Assembly: GCA_001567085.1 (NCBI GenBank)
Contig: LMZS01000092.1
Location: forward strand, 1 to 57,694
Reading direction: 5' to 3'
Length of the DNA stretch: 57,694 nucleotides
Source of the DNA: Chloroflexi bacterium OLB15
GTDB lineage: Bacteria > Chloroflexota > Anaerolineae > Aggregatilineales > Phototrophicaceae
Shown here: positions 33,880-42,959 of the stretch, piece after piece
Layout of the letters: each line of letters begins with the position of its first letter
Numbering within the stretch: position 1 is the first letter of the stretch
The notes under the pieces: model-generated
Told to the model about the DNA's origin: nothing
What the model saw: only the letters and a program-made list of their open reading frames with translations
Database searches by the model: none
Translations under genes and position numbers: made by a program

Positions 33880-36800
33880 CTAGCTTAACAGCGAACGGGC
33901 GTGTTGAATGGTTTCGCGGGTAGGCTCTACCGCCAATTCATCACGGAACAACTGCTGCATTTGTTTCAGATGCAGGTATACCTTCTGGCGTTCGCCGCGT
34001 TCGGCATAGCAAGACATGATCAGGCGGTGTACTTCTTCATGGAAGGGATCAAGTTTTAGCGCCTGCTTAAATAGGCGCAGCGCCTGCGGCAAATCACGGC
34101 GGGCGTGGGCGCAGCGCCCTAACCCCACCATACTATCAAGATAGGCTTCTGATAGGCGCTCGCGGTAGCTATCAATCCATTCGCCATTCAGTTGCGGCAG
34201 GAAATCGCCCTGATATAAATCAACAGCGCGGCGGAACAAATCTTCGGTGCGGGCATCGCGTATCGAAAGCCCTTGAGCGCGCTCTATCATCACCTGAAAT
34301 TCCTGCGCGTCACACCAGATATCAATATCCGGATTAATTTGATAGGTGTCATTATTGAAAACGATCACATTTTCGCCCAACGCCTGACGGACGCGATAAA
34401 GCGTCGTGTGAAAATTCGATCTCACCCGCGCCGCCGAGCTATCCGGCCAGAAATCAAGGCTGATCGTTTCACGCCGCTTTGGGCCTTCAAACAGCAGATA
34501 GAAGAACAGTTCACGCGCCGCCGCCGCCCGCCAGTCAGCTGGCAGCACAGGCACTCCGTCGCGTTCGATCTTTTCACGCCCCAGCGTATGCACCCGCAAA
34601 TTGTAGATGTATTCAGATGAAACGCGATCTTCAAGGCGGATAACCACCGGACGACCGAACTGGTTGCTGCGTAAATGCGAGAGGCGGCTGATCAGCGCAG
34701 AAAGCCGGTTGGCGTTCGCCAGCACAAATTTATCGAGTTCAGCGTTATGAACAATTTCAGCCAGCGTTGGCTGGTAGCTGCCGCCCTGCTCTAATAGCTG
34801 CAAGGCGTAACTTAGATGAGCGCTGGCAGCCCCTTTATCATTTAGCTGCAACGCCAGATCAGCACAGACTGCAAGTATTTGGGCAGATTCAGCATTCGAG
34901 CGCTTGCTATGCAGCTCTTGAACAAGACCTAGCAGTTCATCCAATGCTTGGGCGGTATCTTCCTGATAACCGTGTGCCGCCCAGTAAGCGGCGCGGCCTA
35001 CGTTCTGCTCAAGCACCAGCCCGTGCGCTTCGGCAAGGGTGTACGCCTCTTCAGCCAACGAAGCTGCTTCATCATAATTGCGCTGCCATCTACGCAGCAC
35101 CGAACTGCTGAGCAGGATACCTACGCGCAGGCTAGGCTCGCTGTTTGCTGTAAATTCCAGCGCGCGGTTATAAAGCAGCAAAGCTTCCTGGAAGGAACCA
35201 AGATCACGCTGAAGATCGCCAAGGCTCCACAACAGATAGCTTTCAATACGGCGATTTTGCAGCGGCGCAATAACGCCAAAGCCGTCCTGAAAAGTCGCGA
35301 AGGATTGGGCGTAATCCCCATGCTGGTGGTAATGATAGCCGAGATCGTTTAGCGCCAGCGCCAGCAAGCTGCTGCTGCCCAGCCCGCGCAGGATAGCGAC
35401 CACTTCCTGTAAACAGGCTGCGGCTTCACCCATACGCCCTAACCGTAAATACACAACTTGTAAGTCTTGCAGCAGGTTAGAAAGGGATAGTTTATCGCCA
35501 TAACTGCGGCTGAGCGGCAGCGCATCTTCCAGATAGCGCAGCGCCAGATCGATCTTGCCCAGTCGGAAATAGGCAAAGCCGATAATACGCAGCGCGCGCC
35601 CATTCAAATTGTCGGATTCAAAGCCGTTTTGCAGCACCTGATCGGCCTGTGCAATAGCAGCAAGATAATGCCCGCGCTGTAAGTGAACGCGCCCCCGCCA
35701 GAGCTGCACATCTGCGAGATGAATTTGATCGTTCATCTCTGCGTAGATAGCTTCAGCCCGATCCAATTCCTGAAGCGCCACGTCATACTCAAAACGCTCA
35801 ACATGAATAGCCGCCGCATAGTAAAGCAGCGTCTGGTTATAAACTTCGTTTTGGGTGAGGGTTTCGCACCATGCCAACAGGGTTTCAATGCGCCCCTGCC
35901 CGTAAAGCGCGGCGACTGACGATTCTACAACCTGTGCTGCGGCTAATGGATCGCCAGCAACTACATAGTGACTGAACGCATCTTCAATCAGGTTATTACG
36001 CGCATACCAATCGGCAGCCTGCCGGTGCAATGCAAAATAACGTTTGGGGCTGCGCTTCTGGAATTCACGCTGTAAATAGCTCCGGAACAGGTTGTGATAC
36101 ATCAAACCGCCGGAGACTCGGCTCAAAAACAGATTCTTGTCTACTGCATCCGCAATCCAACTGCTGGCGTTACGGATACCTAGCACCTGGGTGACGAGTT
36201 CAGGGGTAATGCGCGTCAGGGTTGAAGATGCCAGCAAAAAGTCCCTCAGGCCGGGCGGCTGCGCATCCAGCATCATGGTTGCCAGCGTGTCAAACAACAC
36301 ATCTGGCGCATCATTTGTGCCAAAGAACATGCGCGCAACATCCGACGGCAGCGGCTGAAGCGCCAGCACTACACCCGCAGGCCAGCCTTCAAGATGATCA
36401 ACCAGTTCCTGCGTCTCTGGGGTTGGCGAGCTGCCAAACGTGGATGCAGCTAATTCAGCAATTTCGTCTGAAGTGAAGCACAGTTCATCCTGCCCGATTG
36501 CCAGCACCTCGCGGCGCGCCACCATTTGCACTAAAGGCAGCGGCGGCAGTACGCGGCTGACTAGCACCAAATGGCATCTTACCGGCAGCAAATTAATGAA
36601 GTTCTGAAGCCATGCCTCGCAGCGGCCAGAGCCGATCAAGTGCTGAACATCATCCAAAATCAGGTATAGATCGTCGCTTAGCACCGTGCGCAAATACGAC
36701 GCGACGGCAGCTGCCGATTCGCCAGGTTCAAGGCTAATTTTTGAGGAAGAAATTTCAAGTGCAGGGAAGCGAGATTGCAGCGCAGCGATCAACTGAAGGA

Positions 36801-37026
36801 AGAAACTGGGGAAATCGCGTTCACGTTCTTCTACAGTATGCCAAACAGCATTATTGCCATGCTGTTCCGCAAATTGCGCTGCGAGAGTAGTTTTACCATA
36901 GCCGGGCGGCGCACAAATCAAGGTAAGCTTATGCTCGTTGGCTAGAGCAAGCTTACCCATCAGACGTTCACGACTGATCACGCCTGAAATATGGGGGGTT
37001 TCCGTCACGCCTTGCGCAGCAGTCAT
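33880..37026 (-). CDS. MalT/SARP-like STAND regulator with TPR-like middle and C-terminal BTAD
   Basis: A 1048-residue regulator. Residues 20-330 are a STAND/AAA-type ATPase (Walker A APPGYGKTT at 39-47, Walker B YLILDDV at 121-127). About 330-800 is helical with TPR-like repeats (for example the LYYAAAIHVERFEYDVALQELDRAE and AACLQEVVAILRGLGSSSL regions). Residues 806-896 are an OmpR/SARP-type winged helix (NLRVHTLGREKIERDGV, FWPDSSAARVRSNFHTTLYRVR), and 897-1046 are the BTAD domain. MalT/AfsR-type regulators bind a ligand or peptide to the TPR part and then activate promoters at direct repeats. It lies upstream of the twin peptide genes on the same strand. Confidence 0.9.
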   Translation of the reverse strand: MTAAQGVTETPHISGVISRERLMGKLALANEHKLTLICAPPGYGKTTLAAQFAEQHGNNAVWHTVEERERDFPSFFLQLIAALQSRFPALEISSSKISLEPGESAAAVASYLRTVLSDDLYLILDDVQHLIGSGRCEAWLQNFINLLPVRCHLVLVSRVLPPLPLVQMVARREVLAIGQDELCFTSDEIAELAASTFGSSPTPETQELVDHLEGWPAGVVLALQPLPSDVARMFFGTNDAPDVLFDTLATMMLDAQPPGLRDFLLASSTLTRITPELVTQVLGIRNASSWIADAVDKNLFLSRVSGGLMYHNLFRSYLQREFQKRSPKRYFALHRQAADWYARNNLIEDAFSHYVVAGDPLAAAQVVESSVAALYGQGRIETLLAWCETLTQNEVYNQTLLYYAAAIHVERFEYDVALQELDRAEAIYAEMNDQIHLADVQLWRGRVHLQRGHYLAAIAQADQVLQNGFESDNLNGRALRIIGFAYFRLGKIDLALRYLEDALPLSRSYGDKLSLSNLLQDLQVVYLRLGRMGEAAACLQEVVAILRGLGSSSLLALALNDLGYHYHQHGDYAQSFATFQDGFGVIAPLQNRRIESYLLWSLGDLQRDLGSFQEALLLYNRALEFTANSEPSLRVGILLSSSVLRRWQRNYDEAASLAEEAYTLAEAHGLVLEQNVGRAAYWAAHGYQEDTAQALDELLGLVQELHSKRSNAESAQILAVCADLALQLNDKGAASAHLSYALQLLEQGGSYQPTLAEIVHNAELDKFVLANANRLSALISRLSHLRSNQFGRPVVIRLEDRVSSEYIYNLRVHTLGREKIERDGVPVLPADWRAAAARELFFYLLFEGPKRRETISLDFWPDSSAARVRSNFHTTLYRVRQALGENVIVFNNDTYQINPDIDIWCDAQEFQVMIERAQGLSIRDARTEDLFRRAVDLYQGDFLPQLNGEWIDSYRERLSEAYLDSMVGLGRCAHARRDLPQALRLFKQALKLDPFHEEVHRLIMSCYAERGERQKVYLHLKQMQQLFRDELAVEPTRETIQHARSLLS

Positions 37027-37410
37027 TGATCGCCGGCCACTACTTTGCCATGATTGAACTCGAAACTGATTCTATGCGCTGTCAATGTTACACGGCACAA
37101 AAAATCGTAACGTATTCATTTACGTTCTTCAACCCTAAACATAAAACACAACATGCGCGCGCAACTACTTGCCGCACATTCAATCCATATATTTATAATC
37201 ATATTACTGTATCACTACAAATTGTAACACTCTTACAACTTTTTGCTACAAATTGCCTAATCAGATGCCCGTACTGCGGCAGTTTGACCTCACAACCCTT
37301 CACTATCACAGTTTTTCCCATGAAAACGCTCAATAGATATTGCTGAATAGCCTGATCAACGCCAAAATGCCATTCATCAAAAACTGATCTATCAGAACGC
37401 TAACCATATT
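37027..37410. other. AT-rich control region between the regulator and the flavoprotein gene
   Basis: This 384-bp divergent gap is visibly richer in A and T than its surroundings. It contains an inverted repeat AACGTA-6 bp-TACGTT (37109-37126) and three TACAA-type direct repeats (TACAAAT at 37216, TACAACT at 37234, TACAAAT at 37247). SARP/BTAD proteins often bind short direct repeats, so these are candidate sites, but spacing (18 and 13 bp) is not the classic 11-bp multiple. No ORF here is credible. Confidence 0.4.
37216..37253. promoter_or_regulatory. TACAAAT direct repeats, candidate regulator-binding sites
   Basis: TACAAAT at 37216-37222, TACAACT at 37234-37240 and TACAAAT at 37247-37253 lie in the divergent region upstream of the SARP-like regulator. 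Evidence is pattern only. Confidence 0.3.
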
Positions 37411-38634
37411 ATGGATCAAGCATGTGACATTTTGATCGTCGGCGCTGGCGCAGCAGGCCTGATGACTGCTATTTTTGCCGGGCGGCAGTACCGAGATCGG
37501 CGCATTCTCATTTTAGATGGCGCAAAAAAGCCGGGGGCGAAAATACTCGTTTCCGGGGGTGGCCGCTGCAATATCACCCATGATTTCGTAGATGCTTCGG
37601 CTTTTGCCGGCTCATCCCGCAACGCAATCGGAAAAGTGCTGCGCCGTTTCGATGTGGATGAAACTGTTACTTTCTTTCAAGAGATCGGCGTACAACTGAA
37701 ACGCGAATCTACTGGCAAGCTGTTCCCTACAACTGACAGCGCTCGTACCGTGTTGGACGCGCTAATACGCGAAGCAAAGCGGGTGAACGTAGAGTTTCTA
37801 CATCCTTACCGGGTTGAGGAAATTTCACAGCAGGGCGGCCATTTTGATGTCACCGGCGTATGGGGAAGCATAACCGCGCATAAAGTCGTGCTTGCGACGG
37901 GCGGAAGAAGCCTGCCCCGTTCAGGGTCTGATGGGCATGGTTACAAGCTGGCGCAGTCGCTTGGTCATAAACTAACCAGGCGTTTCTTTCCCGCGCTCGT
38001 CCCTCTCACGCTGCCGCCCACGCACTTCATCTGTGAATTGAGCGGGATCACCCTGCCAACAATGCTGACCGTTGTGAGCAGCACTGGCAAAAAGCTGGTC
38101 TCGTTCACCGATTCCACCCTGTGCGCGCACTTTGGCTTATCAGGACCGTCGGTATTGGATATCAGCCGCTATTATCTGGATACTGTGGCACAGGATCAGA
38201 ATGCCGCCCTGCTGATCAATTGGCTGCCAGAAACCACGACTGAGCAGTTTGAGCACGCCTTACAAAGCGAGCGGCAGCCCGTTATCCGGATGCTTAGCCA
38301 AAAATTCCCAGAGCGCTTAGCCCGCGCATTATGCGAGCAGGCAGGGGTTGATCCCCTATCTTCAGGCATTTCGTTAAGCCGCCCACTGCGAAAATCGCTG
38401 GCGCAAACGGTGACTTCGATGAAGCTGCCGATCACCGGAGATCGCGGTTATACCTATGCTGAGGTCACCGCTGGCGGCGTTCCACTTTCCGAGATCAGGC
38501 TTGAGACGATGGAATCGCGCGTTTGCCCCAACCTGCATCTGTGCGGCGAAATTTGCGACGTGGATGGAAGAATCGGGGGTTATAACTTTCAATGGGCGTG
38601 GTCAAGCGGTTATACAGCAGGCATTTCTCTCTAA
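37411..38634 (+). CDS. NAD(P)/FAD-dependent oxidoreductase, HI0933/YhiN family
   Basis: A 407-residue flavoprotein. The FAD-binding start is ILIVGAGAAGLMTAI, followed by AKILVSGGGRCNITH, the family hallmark, and LATGGRSLPRSGSDGHGY, with a C-terminal GEICDVDGRIGGYNFQWAWSSG. These match HI0933/YhiN-like enzymes, whose reaction is poorly defined. It is transcribed from the AT-rich divergent region and is followed by a phosphorylase gene. Confidence 0.92.
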   Translation: MDQACDILIVGAGAAGLMTAIFAGRQYRDRRILILDGAKKPGAKILVSGGGRCNITHDFVDASAFAGSSRNAIGKVLRRFDVDETVTFFQEIGVQLKRESTGKLFPTTDSARTVLDALIREAKRVNVEFLHPYRVEEISQQGGHFDVTGVWGSITAHKVVLATGGRSLPRSGSDGHGYKLAQSLGHKLTRRFFPALVPLTLPPTHFICELSGITLPTMLTVVSSTGKKLVSFTDSTLCAHFGLSGPSVLDISRYYLDTVAQDQNAALLINWLPETTTEQFEHALQSERQPVIRMLSQKFPERLARALCEQAGVDPLSSGISLSRPLRKSLAQTVTSMKLPITGDRGYTYAEVTAGGVPLSEIRLETMESRVCPNLHLCGEICDVDGRIGGYNFQWAWSSGYTAGISL

Positions 38635-38738
38635 GCCATCGTCAAATCTGGCGAAGCATAGGGAGATCGAAGGTGGACGAAGTTCCCATAAAATGCTAGG
38701 TTTTCCGGAGCGAGCATCGCTTAATTGCTGGAGGCTAT

Positions 38739-40463
38739 ATGGTTGAAAGTGCCCTGAATCAGCGGATGGCAGATAAGCTGAAGTCCCTTTACGGCAGCGA
38801 TATTGGGGCGGCAGCACACACCCAACTGCTTGATCTGATCGAAAATTACCCGATACCAGCACAAGCGGCGCATTCGCTTTCGCAGCGAGATGCGATTCTC
38901 ATTTGCTATGGCGATCATATTCAATCAAGCGGAAAAATGCCGCTGGCTGTGCTGCATCACTTTCTCAAGGCAACCGCGCCAGTCAATACGGTGCATATCC
39001 TGCCGTTTTATCCGTATTCTTCGGATGATGGGTTTTCGGTCATAGACTATTACGCGGTTGATCCCGCGCTGGGCAACTGGGATGACATTCACGCCTTGCA
39101 TCAGGATTTTCGCCTGATGTTCGATGCGGTTTTGAATCACATCTCTGCACACAGCGAGTGGTTTCAAGCCTATCTTCGCGATGAAGCCCCATTTTCGGAT
39201 TTTTTCATCAGCGTTGATCCGGCACAAGATTTATCGCTGGTGCGCCGCCCGCGCGCGCTGCCGCTGCTCACGCCAGTCGAAACTGCCAGAGGCATTCGCC
39301 ATGTGTGGACAACTTTCAGCGACGATCAAATTGACCTGAACTTTAGCAATCCTAATGTGCTGCTGGAAGTTATTCGGGTGCTGCTGTTTTACGTGCAGCA
39401 AGGCGCAGACCTAATCCGGTTGGATGCTATCGCCTTCATCTGGAAGATCATCGGCACAGCCTGCATCCATCTTGAGCAAACACATACAATTATTCAACTG
39501 ATGCGTGATGTACTCAATGCTGTCGCCCCAGATGTGCTGCTCATCACTGAAACCAACGTGCCCCACCATGAAAACATTTCCTATTTCGGCGACGGCACTA
39601 ATGAAGCGCAGATGGTCTACCAGTTTTCGCTGCCGCCGCTGCTGCTGCACACTTTTCGTACAGGCGATGCCACCACTTTAAGCCGGTGGGCGCAGGGTTT
39701 GGAGCGCATCGGTGAGCGCACAACTTTCTTCAATTTCACGGCCTCGCATGACGGAATCGGCGTAACTCCGGCGTTGGGCATTTTAAGCGATGGCGATATC
39801 GCCGCGCTGCTGGAACTTACCGAACGGCATGGCGGTTTCGTCTCTTATAAGCAAAACAGCGACGGAAGCCGCAGCCCGTATGAGATGAACATCACTTATT
39901 TTGATGCCATCACTGACCCCGCCATCACCGCACAAAACCCGATGCTCGCCTGCCGCCGCTTCTTCTGCTCGCAGGCGATTATGCTGGCACTGGTCGGCGT
40001 GCCGGGCATTTACTTCGGCAGCCTGTATGGCTCACGAAACGATCTGGCAGGGGTGCAAGCAACCGGGCGCTACCGCTCAATCAACCGCCAGAAGTTTGAT
40101 ATGCACGCGATTCAGGAAGAACTCGCAGATCCGCTTTCTGTTCGCCATCAGGTTTACACAGCCTACAGCCAATTGCTGCGCCTGCGCGCGGAAGAGCCTG
40201 CCTTTCATCCCTTTGGCGGTCAAACAGTGCTGCATGTACACGAGAGCGTATTTGCGCTTTCACGTATTGCGCCGGATCGATCTTCAGAAGTTATCGCCAT
40301 GCACAATGCCAGCGATCAGGATGTGCCTGTACAGCTTGAAGCCGCTGGCGGCTCGATCTGGCTGGATATGCTCAGCGGAGAGCGTTATCTATCAATGGGG
40401 GGCTTTTTAAATCTGCGCCTTTTGCCCTTTCAGGTTGCATGGCTTAAACGTGTCTCAAGCTAA
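38739..40463 (+). CDS. GH13_18 sucrose-/glucosylglycerate-phosphorylase-like enzyme
   Basis: A 574-residue GH13_18 enzyme with the (beta/alpha)8 barrel motifs in order: nucleophile D229 in LIRLDAIAFIWK, acid/base E271 in LLITETNVPH and transition-state Asp D338 in FTASHDGIG, plus ILPFYPYSSDDGFSVIDYY near 87-104. Such phosphorylases split an alpha-glucoside with phosphate to give glucose 1-phosphate. The length and YSSDDGFS-type loop fit sucrose phosphorylase relatives such as glucosylglycerate phosphorylase. A GNAT gene follows at once (15-bp gap) and a GH63-like hydrolase is further downstream. CTGGAGG precedes the ATG. Confidence 0.88.
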   Translation: MVESALNQRMADKLKSLYGSDIGAAAHTQLLDLIENYPIPAQAAHSLSQRDAILICYGDHIQSSGKMPLAVLHHFLKATAPVNTVHILPFYPYSSDDGFSVIDYYAVDPALGNWDDIHALHQDFRLMFDAVLNHISAHSEWFQAYLRDEAPFSDFFISVDPAQDLSLVRRPRALPLLTPVETARGIRHVWTTFSDDQIDLNFSNPNVLLEVIRVLLFYVQQGADLIRLDAIAFIWKIIGTACIHLEQTHTIIQLMRDVLNAVAPDVLLITETNVPHHENISYFGDGTNEAQMVYQFSLPPLLLHTFRTGDATTLSRWAQGLERIGERTTFFNFTASHDGIGVTPALGILSDGDIAALLELTERHGGFVSYKQNSDGSRSPYEMNITYFDAITDPAITAQNPMLACRRFFCSQAIMLALVGVPGIYFGSLYGSRNDLAGVQATGRYRSINRQKFDMHAIQEELADPLSVRHQVYTAYSQLLRLRAEEPAFHPFGGQTVLHVHESVFALSRIAPDRSSEVIAMHNASDQDVPVQLEAAGGSIWLDMLSGERYLSMGGFLNLRLLPFQVAWLKRVSS

Positions 40464-40478
40464 AATTCTAAGGCTAAC

Positions 40479-40937
40479 ATGAATCTGACCATAGAACGCC
40501 CGATCCCTGACGATGCTGAAGCGTTGGTGAACATCGAAATCGCCGCTTTCCATCATGATACCGTCTTGTATGGCGTGCCACAGGGAGGCCCACCGGGTTA
40601 CGATTCCATCGAAGTGGCCCGCCAGAAAATGGCAGCGCATCATTACTTCAAAATCGTATATGAAGGCCAGATTGTAGGCGGGCTAGTGGTGATGGAGATG
40701 GCTGACGAGCATTTTCATCTCGATCTCATCTATGTTGCGCCCGAATATCACAATCTGGGCATCGGCACAGAGGCGATGCAGTACATCCTGCGCGCATATC
40801 CGGCAGCAAAATGGACGCTTGATACGCCGATCTGGGCAGTACGCAATCATCATTTTTATGAGAAGTTTGGATTCGTGAACATCAAGGTCACGGATTATGA
40901 AGATATCACGCTGATCACCTATGAGCGAACTGCTTAA
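40479..40937 (+). CDS. GNAT family N-acetyltransferase
   Basis: A 152-residue GNAT protein with the acetyl-CoA motif VAPEYHNLGIGTEAM and the C-terminal HHFYEKFGFVNI. Substrate is unknown. It lies 15 bp after the phosphorylase stop and is probably co-transcribed with it; a strong hairpin follows. Confidence 0.85.
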   Translation: MNLTIERPIPDDAEALVNIEIAAFHHDTVLYGVPQGGPPGYDSIEVARQKMAAHHYFKIVYEGQIVGGLVVMEMADEHFHLDLIYVAPEYHNLGIGTEAMQYILRAYPAAKWTLDTPIWAVRNHHFYEKFGFVNIKVTDYEDITLITYERTA

Positions 40938-40955
40938 TGCGCTAAACCGCCCGCC

Positions 40956-40993
40956 TATCTGGCGCTAACGATTAGCCCCATTAGCGCCAGATA
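40956..40993 (+). terminator. Terminator hairpin after the phosphorylase-GNAT pair
   Basis: TATCTGGCGCTAA (40956-40968) pairs with TTAGCGCCAGATA (40981-40993), 13 bp perfect, with a 12-nt loop and a T-rich tail (TCTTTCC). Confidence 0.8.
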
Positions 40994-41186
40994 TCTTTCC
41001 CCATAATTCAAATCCCCTACGATGAACATTTAAGAAGAAATCTGGCTGATCTGCCCTAATGGGCGCTAGGATTGCATTCAGGGAATCGTTACACTTCGCG
41101 TTAACGTTCTAGTCGCAACCGGGTACAGCAACGATTTTCAGCAATACTTTATCGGGTGGTTCGCTTACACGCTGGATGCATCCACT

Positions 41187-42959
41187 ATGTTCGATTTTGA
41201 AAACCTTCATAATCGCATTGATCTGGTCAACATACCCTTCACCGATACAGGTTCACGGCTGCTGCTCTTTCGCCAGGAAAATCAACTTTCGATACGGCTG
41301 GCTGAGCGCTGGACGAAATGGGAAAAAGAAGTCGGGCATTACCGCCAACGCCCCCCGATCATTGAAAACTTCACTTTTCTTGATGAACACGGAACCCCCC
41401 AGGAGATTACTTCCGAAACTTACCCCTATCTGGCGCGACTCACGACGCCCGTCGGCGTCTTTAACTGGACATTCCAGGATCCCGAAACCCTGATGGTGGC
41501 TTTACCATCAGGCACCTTTAGCTTACGGTTTCTGGTATATGCCGAATCGCCAGTGGCTGATCGTCGCGGCGGGGTGCTGCGCGGCAAACGCAATATCGCC
41601 TATACCACCAACGCGCGCATCCTTGCCAACACAATCGAGCCTGTGCGCGAAGGTTTATTTGTGGTGACCATGCTGCTGGATGCGCAAACAGACGATGTGC
41701 TGCTGCTCAACATCACCCCGCGCATGGGCTTTAATCGTTCACTACAAGCGCCAGCAGACGTTTTTGACGCGATCAAAAAACGCTGGGCAGACTGGTTTGA
41801 GGCGACGCCTCCGGTGCTTGATCACTATCGCCGCCAATATGATTATGCATGGTGGGTATTAGGCTCCGGGCTGCTCACTACGCGCTATTTTTTTACGCGG
41901 GTGGCTATGGCGCCCTCGAAAATTCATTATGTCGGGGTGTGGCATTGGGATCAGTTTTTTCATGCCCTCGCCTACCGCCATGTAGACGCCAAATTAGCCG
42001 AAGATCAGATGCGAATCATCCTCGATCATCAGCGCCCAGATGGTATGCTGCCAGATGCCATCCATGATGAAGGGTTGGTTACCCACTTATCTACCCCCGT
42101 AGATGCAGATGTAACCAAGCCGCCACTGGCCGCATGGACAGCGCTCAAGTTGTATAAGCGGACAGGCAGGCTGGACTTTTTGAAGGAAGTTTATGAAGCC
42201 ATCACGCGCTGGCATCAATGGTGGTTAACCGAAAATGTGAATGAAAATGGCTTATACATGTATCGCCATCCGTTTTCCTCAGGTCTGGACGATAGCCCGC
42301 TTTGGGATGAAGGGATGCCCGTCGTCGCCCCTGATCTGAATACCTACCTGTGTATTCAAATGGAAAGTTTGGCGCAGATCGCCGACTTGATCGGCTATCC
42401 GGCAGAAGCAGTAGATTTCCGAAAAGATGCCGATGCGCTGGCAAAGCGTATGCAAGCCCTGCTGTGGTCAGAGCGCGATGGCAACTTCGCCGCGCTCTAT
42501 AATAACCAGCCAATACCGACGCGCACGCCCTTCAATCTCTATCCCATTTGGACAGGGCGAATGCCAGCGCACATAGTTGATCGGGTGCTGCAAAACCTGA
42601 CCGATCCGGAGCAGTTCTGGACAGAATATCCACTGGCGACAGTTGCCCTGAACGATCCGAAATTCAACGCAATGCAAATGTGGCGCGGCCCCTCATGGGC
42701 AAACATCAATTACTTGTTTGTGGAAGCGCTGTTCCGCATCGGCAAACCAGCGCTGGCGGTAGAGCTGCGGCAGAAAACGCTGAATATGATCGCCCGCCTG
42801 CCGGACATTTACGAATACTACAATCCGATTACAGGCGAGCGTCCGCCGAAATCCGCGCCGATCTTCGGCTGGACATCGGCGGTCTATATCGATCTTGCAA
42901 TTCAGGAAACGGAGGCGGTTGAGCGCGGCGACATTAAACTTTCAACCGTGCAGGGCTAA
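41187..42959 (+). CDS. GH63-like glycoside hydrolase (possible glucosyl-/mannosylglycerate hydrolase)
   Basis: A 590-residue protein with an N-terminal beta domain and a C-terminal (alpha/alpha)6 barrel. Typical motifs are VGVWHWDQFFHALAYRHVD (about 249-267), YRHPFSSGLDDSPLWDEG (about 359-376; the SGLDDS acid) and PIFGWTSAVYIDLA near the end. These fit bacterial GH63/glucosidase-like hydrolases, which include glucosylglycerate and mannosylglycerate hydrolases. There is no signal peptide. Proximity to the GH13_18 phosphorylase suggests compatible-solute turnover. Its stop overlaps the end of the convergent DUF5054 gene by 4 bp. Confidence 0.8.
   Translation: MFDFENLHNRIDLVNIPFTDTGSRLLLFRQENQLSIRLAERWTKWEKEVGHYRQRPPIIENFTFLDEHGTPQEITSETYPYLARLTTPVGVFNWTFQDPETLMVALPSGTFSLRFLVYAESPVADRRGGVLRGKRNIAYTTNARILANTIEPVREGLFVVTMLLDAQTDDVLLLNITPRMGFNRSLQAPADVFDAIKKRWADWFEATPPVLDHYRRQYDYAWWVLGSGLLTTRYFFTRVAMAPSKIHYVGVWHWDQFFHALAYRHVDAKLAEDQMRIILDHQRPDGMLPDAIHDEGLVTHLSTPVDADVTKPPLAAWTALKLYKRTGRLDFLKEVYEAITRWHQWWLTENVNENGLYMYRHPFSSGLDDSPLWDEGMPVVAPDLNTYLCIQMESLAQIADLIGYPAEAVDFRKDADALAKRMQALLWSERDGNFAALYNNQPIPTRTPFNLYPIWTGRMPAHIVDRVLQNLTDPEQFWTEYPLATVALNDPKFNAMQMWRGPSWANINYLFVEALFRIGKPALAVELRQKTLNMIARLPDIYEYYNPITGERPPKSAPIFGWTSAVYIDLAIQETEAVERGDIKLSTVQG

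Noticed and set aside
33651..33923. Plus-strand ORF of 90 codons in the gap upstream of the twin peptides
   Set aside because: It overlaps the end of the regulator gene, has no Shine-Dalgarno and no protein-like composition; treated as chance.
37026..37346. Plus-strand ORF of 106 codons in the AT-rich control region
   Set aside because: Amino-acid content is erratic (many Cys, Tyr, Asn), there is no ribosome binding site and it lies over the promoter region.
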